Shown here piece by piece: positions 7,654 through 13,361 of a stretch of DNA of 17,063 bases (positions are counted from its first letter, which is position 1; the number at the start of each line of letters is the position of its first letter). The stretch spans positions 1-17,063 of the forward strand of contig JAHEAS010000008.1 in NCBI GenBank assembly GCA_024642645.1, read 5' to 3'. The translations under genes and the position numbers were made by a program. Under the pieces are notes generated by a model that was not told the origin of the DNA, ran no database searches, and was given only the letters and a program-made list of their open reading frames with translations. This stretch comes from Saprospirales bacterium (GTDB lineage: Bacteria > Bacteroidota > Bacteroidia > Chitinophagales > Saprospiraceae).

Positions 7654-8172
7654 TCATACCTTCTCCATCACCGTCCCACACTTGTTGCAAGTCCGGTGCT
7701 CCTCGCTAGCCATGAACTCGCCGATGGCAGCTTTGATTTGGGTGCCAATGTCCTTGAGTGGGAAGCCAGCTTCGTAAAGTTTCTCGTTACAGTTTTCGCA
7801 GAACCACATTAGTTTGTCCACCTCACCGGGGTTGCGATACCGCTCAATGACAAGGCCAACCGTGTTGGCTGGGCGCTGTGGCGAGTGCGGGATGCGGGGC
7901 GGCAGCAGGAACATTTCGCCCTCCTTGATGTGGATGGTTTCCGGCTGACCTTCCTCGTTGATGATTTTAACGGAGATGTCACCCTGAAGCTGGTAAAAAA
8001 GCTCTTCGCCGTCTTCCCAGTGGTAGTCCTTGCGGCCGTTCGGGCCGCCGACCATCATCACGATGTAGTCTTCGTTATCAAGGTAGATTTGCTTGTTGCC
8101 GACTGGCGGCTGGAGCAGGTGGCGGTTTTCCTCCGCCCATTTCATGACATTAAAAGGTTTTGAAATGGCCAT
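7654..8172 (-). CDS. nbaC: 3-hydroxyanthranilate 3,4-dioxygenase
   Basis: This Fe(II) enzyme opens the ring of 3-hydroxyanthranilate in the kynurenine pathway; its product cyclises to quinolinate for NAD or is degraded further. The 172-residue cupin keeps the iron ligands H51, E57 and H96 (GRKDYHWEDGEELFYQL, LLPPRIPHSPQRP) and the substrate-binding arginines R47 and R100. The C-terminal rubredoxin-like iron site of bacterial forms is complete: C125-x2-C128 and C162-x2-C165. The ATG at 8172 gives the normal N-terminus with FNVMKW. No other kynurenine-pathway gene is certain in the window, but the divergent SDR at 8403 belongs to a class that often sits in such clusters. A degenerate heptanucleotide array begins 8 bases upstream of the ATG. 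Confidence 0.96.
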   Translation of the reverse strand: MAISKPFNVMKWAEENRHLLQPPVGNKQIYLDNEDYIVMMVGGPNGRKDYHWEDGEELFYQLQGDISVKIINEEGQPETIHIKEGEMFLLPPRIPHSPQRPANTVGLVIERYRNPGEVDKLMWFCENCNEKLYEAGFPLKDIGTQIKAAIGEFMASEEHRTCNKCGTVMEKV

Positions 8173-8180
8173 ATTTGATT

Positions 8181-8201
8181 TCGGATTGGGGATTTTGGAT
8201 C
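8181..8201. repeat. Degenerate heptanucleotide array upstream of the dioxygenase start
   Basis: Three 7-base units (TCGGATT, GGGGATT, TTGGATC) begin 8 bases from the ATG at 8172. They are a decayed form of the KCGGATT unit found before lpxH. A partly complementary AAATTCAAAATCC stretch lies at about 8217-8229. Confidence 0.5.
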
Positions 8202-8269
8202 GCGGTTGTCGCTGCCGAAATTCAAAATCCTGCGTTTATTGAATTACTTTCGCCCATGATTTGGGACTT

Positions 8270-8319
8270 CTTTTTGCCCTTTGGGCAACATTGCCAAGGG
8301 CAAAAGAACAATTTTTTTT
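8270..8319 (+). terminator. Hairpin with T-tract in the leader of the SDR gene
   Basis: The arms TTTTGCCCTT (8272-8281) and AAGGGCAAAA (8296-8305) pair perfectly. The intervening bases can extend the stem (GGCA/TGCC). Eight T follow at 8312-8319, six bases after the stem. The shape is that of an intrinsic terminator on the plus strand, but no plus-strand gene ends here: the gene to the left is divergent. It may be an attenuator in the SDR leader or a block to antisense transcription. Confidence 0.6.
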
Positions 8320-8363
8320 CGCCAAAGAAAAAGGCAAAATGAGTGAGTGCTCCACAGTCCTTC

Positions 8364-8398
8364 ACTTTTCCCTTTGTCCTTTTCGCTTTTTACTTCTA
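8364..8398. repeat. Heptanucleotide array before the SDR start codon
   Basis: There are five contiguous 7-base units with consensus NCTTTTC on the plus strand: ACTTTTC at 8364, CCTTTGT at 8371, CCTTTTC at 8378, GCTTTTT at 8385 and ACTTCTA at 8392. The array ends four bases before the ATG at 8403, so it occupies the ribosome-binding position, and the pyrimidine-rich strand is the mRNA-like strand. Confidence 0.65.
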
Positions 8399-8402
8399 AG
8401 AA

Positions 8403-9188
8403 ATGAATTTAAACCTAATTGGAAAAAACGCCCTAGTGGGCGGCAGTAGCAAAGGCATCGGGCTGGCATCCGCCATTGAATTGGCTTTGCTTGGCGCAAA
8501 CGTCACCCTCGTCTCCCGAAACACGGAACGGCTTTCGGAAGCACTCAACGAGTTGGATACCTCGCAGGGCCAGCAGCATGATTTCCTCGTTACCGACTTT
8601 TCCGATGCCGCCGATTTGCACAAAAAAGTGCACGGGCTGGTCAGCGGAAAGCCCATCCATATCCTCATCAACAACACGGGCGGCCCTCCCGGTGGCCCTA
8701 TATCAGCGGCTTCTGGGCAAGCTTTCTTGGAAGCTTTCAACAACCACCTGATTTGCAACCACATCCTGATGCAACTCACCACGCCGGGCATGAAGGAGGC
8801 GGGTTTCGGGCGCATCATCAACATCATTTCCACCTCTGTCAAGCAACCTATTGAGGGTTTGGGCGTGTCGAACACCATTCGGGGTGCGGTGGCCAACTGG
8901 GCGAAAACGCTGGCCGGTGAGCTTGGCCCGCACGGCATCACCGTGAACAACGTGCTGCCCGGCTCCACGATGACGGGCCGACTGGAGGAAATTGCCAACG
9001 CTAACGCCGCCAAAACTGGCGCAACGTCAGCGACTGTTTTTGAAAATTGGAAAAAAGAAATCCCGCTGCGCCGCATCGCCGAACCGAGCGAGGTAGCTGC
9101 TGCCGTGGCATTTTTGGCTTCGCCTGCCGCCTCGTACATAACCGGCATCAATTTGCCAGTTGACGGAGGGCGGACGAAAAGTTTATGA
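8403..9188 (+). CDS. Short-chain dehydrogenase/reductase, BKR-like subgroup with altered catalytic residues
   Basis: The 261-residue protein has a Rossmann fold with a nucleotide-binding motif GGSSKGIG (13-20) in place of TGxxxGIG, then NNTGG (90-94), where NNAG is usual, and the C-terminal PSEVAAAVAFLASPAASYITGINLPVDGG that marks the SDR class. S143 of the active site is present. At the YxxxK position the protein has S156-N-T-I-R160, so Tyr and Lys are replaced by Ser and Arg. This matches a described BKR-like SDR subgroup (labelled 3-oxoacyl-ACP reductase by homology) that lacks the standard tetrad, so the gene is not judged broken. It is divergent from the 3-hydroxyanthranilate dioxygenase gene. 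SDRs of this type occur in Bacteroidota kynurenine clusters, so a role in that pathway is plausible but inferred. The ATG at 8403 follows a heptanucleotide array. Confidence 0.88.
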   Translation: MNLNLIGKNALVGGSSKGIGLASAIELALLGANVTLVSRNTERLSEALNELDTSQGQQHDFLVTDFSDAADLHKKVHGLVSGKPIHILINNTGGPPGGPISAASGQAFLEAFNNHLICNHILMQLTTPGMKEAGFGRIINIISTSVKQPIEGLGVSNTIRGAVANWAKTLAGELGPHGITVNNVLPGSTMTGRLEEIANANAAKTGATSATVFENWKKEIPLRRIAEPSEVAAAVAFLASPAASYITGINLPVDGGRTKSL

Positions 9189-9261
9189 GTTTCAAGTTTT
9201 GAGTTTTGAGTTTCGAGTGGGCCCTACCTAACTCAAAACTCGAAATTCAAAACTCAAAACT
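9187..9261. repeat. Inverted heptanucleotide arrays between SDR and DUF3137-like gene
   Basis: The left arm (9187-9218) has four units of GAGTTTY (GAGTTTC, AAGTTTT, GAGTTTT, GAGTTTC) plus GAGT. It starts on the SDR stop codon. The right arm (9231-9261) has four units of the complement (ACTCAAA, ACTCGAA, ATTCAAA, ACTCAAA) plus ACT. The 12-base spacer GTGGGCCCTACC-like loop is short, so the transcript can form a long, slightly mismatched hairpin. It ends 7 bases before the chosen GTG start. Confidence 0.9.
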
Positions 9262-9268
9262 GTCCACC

Positions 9269-10189
9269 GTGAATCCAGAAGAATTCCGACTTTTTTACAA
9301 CCAAACCATCCACCCGGAGCTGATGCGGCTGGACAAGCAGCGGCTGCGCATGTTGCGGCTGATTCTGTTTTCGGCGGCCTTGTGGCTAGTGGTGGTGGTA
9401 ATGGTGACTGCTTTGTCGGAGTTCCTGTTTGCGGCGATGGTATCTCTGCCATTTATGTTTTACTTGGCGATGGTAGGAGCCAGGGTGCGGCGATTTAAAG
9501 CGGACTTCAAGCCTAGGGTCGTCAAGCTGGTACTCGATTTCATTGACGATGGCCCCTTGTTTGGCGACCTGAAATACCACGCCAAGCGCATGATTCCCAT
9601 TGATAAATTTATGAGGAGCAGGCTCTTCATCACCCGCCCAGCGGTTTACGAAGGGGAGGACTACATCGAGGGCCGAATCGGTGACGTGGAGTTTGAGCTG
9701 TGCGAGCTAAAGGTGCAGGAGTTTTCGAGGGTGCGGCAGCGGCTGGACTCGGTGTTCCGGGGTGTTTTCCTTCGGGCAAAATTTCATTACCCGCTCAAAG
9801 GTTCCGTCCTCTTAGTGCCAAGGGCACGGCTGCCCTACCTATCCGAAACCGTGAAAGCCTATGTGAGAAATGGTGGGGAAAACATGGACGGGTTTATCAA
9901 AAACGCCAAATTCAGGGAGGCTTATATCACCTACGGCAGCCGAAACACCAAAGTCACTGACCTGCTGACGGAGGAATTGATGGGGTTCATCCTCACCTAC
10001 GGCAAGCGCCATGATAGCATCAGCCTGTCCATTTTGGGCGACCACTGCTACGTGGCCTTGTGGAACGAAAAGGATATCTTGGAACCGAGACTGTTCCAAT
10101 CCAACGTCAGCTTTGAGCTGGTGCGGGAATTTTACAACGATATTTATTCGGCGATGTACGTGGTGATGGCGCTGGATAGGAGCCATTGA
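9269..10189 (+). CDS. DUF3137-like integral membrane protein
   Basis: I chose the GTG at 9269, which gives 306 residues beginning VNPEEFRLFYNQTIHPEL. The in-frame TTG at 9206 would only add translated repeat, and the first ATG would remove the conserved N-terminal helix. After an amphipathic N-terminal helix there are two adjacent membrane segments (~29-48 and 54-72; LWLVVVVMVTAL, MVSLPFMFYLAMVG), then a basic stretch (ARVRRFKADFKP) and a soluble domain. That domain shows DVEFELCELKVQ...VFRGVFLRAKFHYP and SISLSILGDHCYVAL, the pattern of the DUF3137 family of unknown function. No catalytic residues are recognisable. It is bracketed on both sides by GAGTTT-type heptanucleotide arrays. Confidence 0.8.
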   Translation: MNPEEFRLFYNQTIHPELMRLDKQRLRMLRLILFSAALWLVVVVMVTALSEFLFAAMVSLPFMFYLAMVGARVRRFKADFKPRVVKLVLDFIDDGPLFGDLKYHAKRMIPIDKFMRSRLFITRPAVYEGEDYIEGRIGDVEFELCELKVQEFSRVRQRLDSVFRGVFLRAKFHYPLKGSVLLVPRARLPYLSETVKAYVRNGGENMDGFIKNAKFREAYITYGSRNTKVTDLLTEELMGFILTYGKRHDSISLSILGDHCYVALWNEKDILEPRLFQSNVSFELVREFYNDIYSAMYVVMALDRSH

Positions 10190-10194
10190 TACCT

Positions 10195-10222
10195 TAGTTT
10201 TGAGTGGTGAGTTTCGAGTTGG
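10195..10222. repeat. Heptanucleotide array after the DUF3137-like gene
   Basis: Four 7-base units (TAGTTTT, GAGTGGT, GAGTTTC, GAGTTGG) begin 6 bases after the stop codon at 10189 and share the GAGTTTY consensus of the arrays before the gene. A short hairpin (AACCT at 10230-10234, AGGTT at 10240-10244) follows, in the gap between two converging genes. It is too weak to call a terminator. Confidence 0.6.
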
Positions 10223-10295
10223 CTGAGTGAACCTGCAAAAGGTTGTTTCAAACCACCATCAAAAAATCCCGACCAACTTCAAAAACGCCCCAATT

Positions 10296-11678
10296 TCACT
10301 CACTAAAAATCTCCCGCAACTTAGCCGTTAGTTGTTCGCCCCGCAGGTTTCGGGCGATAATTTTTCCGTCTTTGTCCACTAGCACCGTGTGGGGTATGGA
10401 GGTAACACCATAGAGTTGAGCTGCTTCATTGCTCCAATATTTCAGGTCGGAGACGTGGTTCCAGACTAGTCCGTCGTCCTTGATGGCTTTCAACCAAGGT
10501 TCTTTCGATTTATCGAGGCTGACACCGAGTACGTCAAAGCCCTTATTGTGAAAATGGTTGTACAGTTCCACCACGTGTGGGTTCTCCCGGCGGCAAGGAC
10601 CGCACCAGCTTGCCCAGAAGTCAATGAGCATCACTTTTCCCCTAAAATCGGAAAGCTTGACCGGGTTGCCTTCCGTATCGTTCATCGTAAAGTCGGGCGC
10701 CTCACCTCCGTTGACAAAGCTGCCGGACACCTTCAACAACTGGGCAACCTGAGCGGCAGACGCTGGTTCTGTTTTCTGGTATTTTTCGAGGAAACGCTGG
10801 GCGTAGTTGCCGAGCAGCGGGCTTTTGGCAGCTTGCAGGCCATTGATGATGCCACCCATCGCCAGCATGTAGGTGCGGCTGTTGGAGGGTATCTGCACCA
10901 GCATTTTATCCATAAAATCTTTCTGTACACCTTCTGGGAAACCCACACTGGAAAGCGTTTGAGTATAGCTTTTCATTTGCTCAAAAACCCAGGGCATGTA
11001 GTTGAAGTCGGCGTCTTTCCAGTCCACAAACTGAAAATATTTTGTGGCAAAATATTCCAGTTCCGTCATGTCAGCATTGCCATGAATCTGGTAGCTGACA
11101 TAGGTATTGATGGCGGCTACTTTGCTGAGGTAGGGGCTTACTTTTTTCAGTGAATCAAGGTAGTTCAGGCGGCGCTTGTCGAGGTCGGCAATTTTCAGGA
11201 TGACGGCATTGGTCATGTCCACATTGCCTTGGCGATCAGCTATTTGCATTTGTTGGAGCAAAGCGTTAAACTCGCTTTTGTCGCTGTTCAATCGGTTTTT
11301 CACCACTTCGTAGTCCCTGTTCAGGTCCGAGTCGGGTAGTTGTGCACCTTGAAACTGGGTGCAAGTACCATTCAGCGTCAGGTTGTCCTCTGTGCCGAGG
11401 ATGATGGGCTTCATGTTCGCCGCATCCAACCCGACGTAGTAAAAACGAGGCGTGGAAGCGGGCAATTTGAACTTGTAGGTCGTCCAGTCCGTCGTGGGAG
11501 CGGCATGGTATTTTTTGAAGCTGATGCCATTGAATTCGTAGAGATAAATGGAGTCGATTTTGTCACAGGCGTTCACGTTGCAGGTGAGCACAACATCTTT
11601 TTCCGCCCCCGGCGAAATAAACGAGAGGAAAACCGTTGCGAACAGCGCAGTTAAAAATGTAAAGGCCAAGGACTTCAT
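10296..11678 (-). CDS. TlpA/ResA-like exported thiol-disulfide oxidoreductase
   Basis: The 460-residue protein starts with a signal peptide (MKSLAFTFLTALFATVFLSF). Residues ~28-110 form a beta-rich domain like the DUF4369 region found before Bacteroidota TlpA domains. A helical middle region (~115-300) follows. The C-terminal thioredoxin fold runs from ~325: GGEAPDFTMNDTEGNPVKLSDFRGKV, active site WASWCGPC with C359 and C362, and the cis-proline loop TSIPH (P429). It likely reduces or isomerises disulfides or serves cytochrome c maturation in the periplasm; the substrate is unknown. The gene has its own promoter (11738-11769) and converges on the DUF3137-like gene. N-terminal cysteines (C33, C38, C106) lie outside the active site. 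Confidence 0.9.
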   Translation of the reverse strand: MKSLAFTFLTALFATVFLSFISPGAEKDVVLTCNVNACDKIDSIYLYEFNGISFKKYHAAPTTDWTTYKFKLPASTPRFYYVGLDAANMKPIILGTEDNLTLNGTCTQFQGAQLPDSDLNRDYEVVKNRLNSDKSEFNALLQQMQIADRQGNVDMTNAVILKIADLDKRRLNYLDSLKKVSPYLSKVAAINTYVSYQIHGNADMTELEYFATKYFQFVDWKDADFNYMPWVFEQMKSYTQTLSSVGFPEGVQKDFMDKMLVQIPSNSRTYMLAMGGIINGLQAAKSPLLGNYAQRFLEKYQKTEPASAAQVAQLLKVSGSFVNGGEAPDFTMNDTEGNPVKLSDFRGKVMLIDFWASWCGPCRRENPHVVELYNHFHNKGFDVLGVSLDKSKEPWLKAIKDDGLVWNHVSDLKYWSNEAAQLYGVTSIPHTVLVDKDGKIIARNLRGEQLTAKLREIFSE

Positions 11679-11737
11679 GGTTGATTTTTTTTAATTGAAA
11701 AAGTAAAACGGAAGCAGGTCTTGCTTCAAAACGCTAG

Positions 11738-11769
11738 CAAAATTAAGCGTAAACGGTGGGAAACACAAA
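11738..11769 (-). promoter_or_regulatory. Bacteroidota-type promoter for the TlpA-like gene
   Basis: On the minus strand TTTG (11769-11766) is followed after a 20-base spacer by TAATTTTG (11745-11738), a full match to TTTG-N(19-21)-TAnnTTTG. The predicted transcription start is near 11731, about 53 bases before the ATG at 11678. Confidence 0.65.
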
Positions 11770-11800
11770 ATACCAGTATTTAATGAAATCTTAATTAATT

Positions 11801-11936
11801 TAAGTTGCGGATAATTTAAGACTTGAGCTGGTTGATGGAGTTGATGAGGTTGATAAGGGTTGATTTTACCCCCAAGCTGCTAAATATCAACCTTTATCAA
11901 CTAAATCAACCTTTATCAACCAGCATCCGCAACTTA
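11801..11936. repeat. Large inverted repeat with 9-base tandem units after the ABC ATPase gene
   Basis: The outer arms TAAGTTGCGGAT (11801-11812) and ATCCGCAACTTA (11925-11936) are perfectly complementary over 12 bases. Inside, the left arm (11831-11867) carries four ~9-base units beginning GTTGAT (GTTGATGGA, GTTGATGAG, GTTGATAAG, GTTGATTTT). The right arm (11884-11920) carries matching units of TTTATCAACC type. The right edge lies two bases from the ABC gene's stop codon and the left edge about 30 bases upstream of the TlpA promoter, so it may act as a terminator or insulator. It lacks a T-tract. Confidence 0.85.
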
Positions 11937-11938
11937 GG

Positions 11939-12598
11939 TTAATTAACTACTTTCCCACCTTTCAGTTTTAGAATATGCTGTGTTTTCGCTGCCAGCTCGT
12001 GATCGTGGGTAACGAGAACGAGCGTCGTGCCTGCCTCCCGGTTCAGTTCGAAAAGCAAGCGCTCCACCACGTCGTGGGTTTCAGGGTCGAGGTTGCCAGT
12101 CGGTTCGTCGGCGAACAGGATTTTCGGGCTGTTGCTGAATGCCCGTGCCAATGCCACCCGCTGCTGCTCCCCACCGGAAAGCTGCGCCGGGTAGTGGTGG
12201 TGGCGGTCGGCGAGGCCCACTCGTTCGAGGAGTTCCATCGCTTTTTTTGCAGCGCCTTTTTGCCCCTGCAATTCCATCGGCACCATCACGTTTTCGAGGG
12301 CCGTGAGGGTAGGTATGAGTTGGAAATTTTGAAAAACGAAGCCCACGTGTTGGCTTCGTACTGCTGCCCGTTCATCCTCGTCAAGATCGTCAAGGCGGAT
12401 GCCGTTGAGGGTGACGGAGCCGCTGCTGGAGCGGTCGAGGCCAGCGCAGAGGCCGAGCAGGGTCGTCTTGCCGCTGCCGGATGGGCCAACAATGGCAAAA
12501 GTTTGCCCAGCTTCCAGCTTGAAGCTGACATCTTCGAGCACGGTCAGCGACTTGCTGCCAGAATCGTAGGTTTTTGTGAGCTGATGGACGGTTAGCAT
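11939..12598 (-). CDS. ABC transporter ATP-binding protein, LolD/MacB type
   Basis: The 219-residue cytoplasmic ATPase powers a membrane partner of the MacB/LolCE/FtsX class. All motifs are intact: Walker A GPSGSGKTT (38-46), Q-loop Q90 (FVFQNFQLIPTLTALENV), signature LSGGEQQR (140-147), Walker B ILFADEP (160-166) followed by TGNLD, and H-loop H198. The FQLIPTLTALENV and ADEPTGNLD wording is typical of the LolD/MacB/FtsE group (DevA-like exporters included). No FtsX-like permease gene is adjacent, so it is an orphan ATPase here and lipoprotein release is only one option. A heptanucleotide array begins one base upstream of the ATG. Confidence 0.93.
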   Translation of the reverse strand: MLTVHQLTKTYDSGSKSLTVLEDVSFKLEAGQTFAIVGPSGSGKTTLLGLCAGLDRSSSGSVTLNGIRLDDLDEDERAAVRSQHVGFVFQNFQLIPTLTALENVMVPMELQGQKGAAKKAMELLERVGLADRHHHYPAQLSGGEQQRVALARAFSNSPKILFADEPTGNLDPETHDVVERLLFELNREAGTTLVLVTHDHELAAKTQHILKLKGGKVVN

Positions 12599-12599
12599 A

Positions 12600-12634
12600 G
12601 TTATGAGTTACGAGTTAGTAGTTAGGAGTTGGGG
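12600..12634. repeat. Heptanucleotide array at the ABC ATPase start codon
   Basis: There are five contiguous 7-base units with consensus GTTANGA on the plus strand: GTTATGA at 12600, GTTACGA at 12607, GTTAGTA at 12614, GTTAGGA at 12621 and GTTGGGG at 12628. In another register they read GAGTTAC/GAGTTAG, sharing GAGTT with the arrays around the DUF3137-like gene. The array starts one base from the ATG at 12598. No inverted partner was found. Confidence 0.8.
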
Positions 12635-12652
12635 ATGCGTGGGCAGTTAACG

Positions 12653-12687
12653 CAAAACTAGGGGTTCAGGTTGAAGCTTGGGTTCAA
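12653..12687 (-). promoter_or_regulatory. Promoter candidate for the ABC ATPase gene
   Basis: On the minus strand TAGTTTTG (12660-12653) matches TAnnTTTG. A TTG (12687-12685, within TTTTG) lies 24 bases upstream, one base over the usual range. The transcript would start near 12646 and carry the heptanucleotide array as most of its leader. Confidence 0.4.
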
Positions 12688-12777
12688 AATGGAAGAAGTT
12701 GTTGGATTTTGGCGACCAGTTCGCCAACAACGTCGGCAGAGGGCGTCGCACTGTTGACTTGTTGAATTTCAAATTTC

Positions 12778-13329
12778 TCAATTCCTTAATTTCAAACTTT
12801 TCAATGCCATGCGCCGGATGGATTGTTCCGTGCCTTCGGCAATCAGGTTGGCAAGCGGCACCCACTGGATGTTTTTCACTTCCAAAAGATTGGCGTCAAA
12901 ATCCATGCTCGCTGCCCGGAAGGCAAAGCGGAGGTCGTAGTGAAAATGGGTTGGCTCATGCCCCCGCTCCGGGATTTCGTGCACGTCCACATCGAAAAGA
13001 CGAGGCGAAAGCAAAGTCAGGCCGCTCAAGCCACATTCCTCCGTCACCTCACGCAATGCCGTGTCGGCCACCGTCCCGTCCGATTCATCCACATGGCCGC
13101 CGGGCTGCAGCCAGCGGTCGAGTTTTTTGTGGTGAATGAGCAGGGCACTGCCACCGCCAGGACTAAGCACCCATGCCGACCCGGTGATATGCCCGGCAAG
13201 GTTGTATCGCTGCCAGTAATTCGGGTTTCCCTTGACGAAGTTAAAAGTGTCGTGACTGAATTTCAGCTCTTCCTCGAACGCCGTTTCATGCTGTTCCAGC
13301 ATGGCCAGCAGGTGCAGATTGTTTATCAT
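12778..13329 (-). CDS. Nudix hydrolase
   Basis: The 183-residue protein carries a Nudix box at ~77-101. The ending REVTEECGL (R93, E94, E97, E98, G100) is perfect and supplies the metal-binding glutamates. The first half, GGHVDESDGTVADTAL, is one residue longer than the textbook GX5EX7 form, as in a known Nudix subgroup with a GGHxDxD start. LQPGGH and LDRW before it are typical. Its substrate, a nucleoside diphosphate linked to some group X, cannot be told from sequence. The start lies 32 bases after the TonB receptor stop codon on the same strand, so co-transcription under the TPP riboswitch is likely if no promoter intervenes; none was seen. An AGGAGG lies 16 bases before the ATG, too far for a standard site. 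Confidence 0.9.
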   Translation of the reverse strand: MINNLHLLAMLEQHETAFEEELKFSHDTFNFVKGNPNYWQRYNLAGHITGSAWVLSPGGGSALLIHHKKLDRWLQPGGHVDESDGTVADTALREVTEECGLSGLTLLSPRLFDVDVHEIPERGHEPTHFHYDLRFAFRAASMDFDANLLEVKNIQWVPLANLIAEGTEQSIRRMALKSLKLRN

Positions 13330-13361
13330 AAAATTTAGGTTTCATCCTCCTCTTTTATTAA

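Noticed and set aside
8396..9151. A 251-residue minus-strand reading frame opposite the SDR gene
   Set aside because: It is a shadow of the SDR frame: low-complexity Ala/Ser/Pro composition, no family match, and the plus-strand SDR motifs are clear.
8403..9188. SDR gene as a pseudogene because the catalytic Tyr and Lys are missing
   Set aside because: The frame is intact, the remaining motifs are conserved, and a BKR-like SDR subgroup with the same lack is known.
9187..11936. Inverted repeats as ends of an insertion sequence
   Set aside because: No transposase or target-site duplication was seen; the repeats are made of short tandem units.
12763..12783. A further 7-base array (GAATTTC, AAATTTC, TCAATTC) at the end of the Nudix gene
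   Set aside because: Only three A/T-rich units with weak agreement; chance cannot be excluded.
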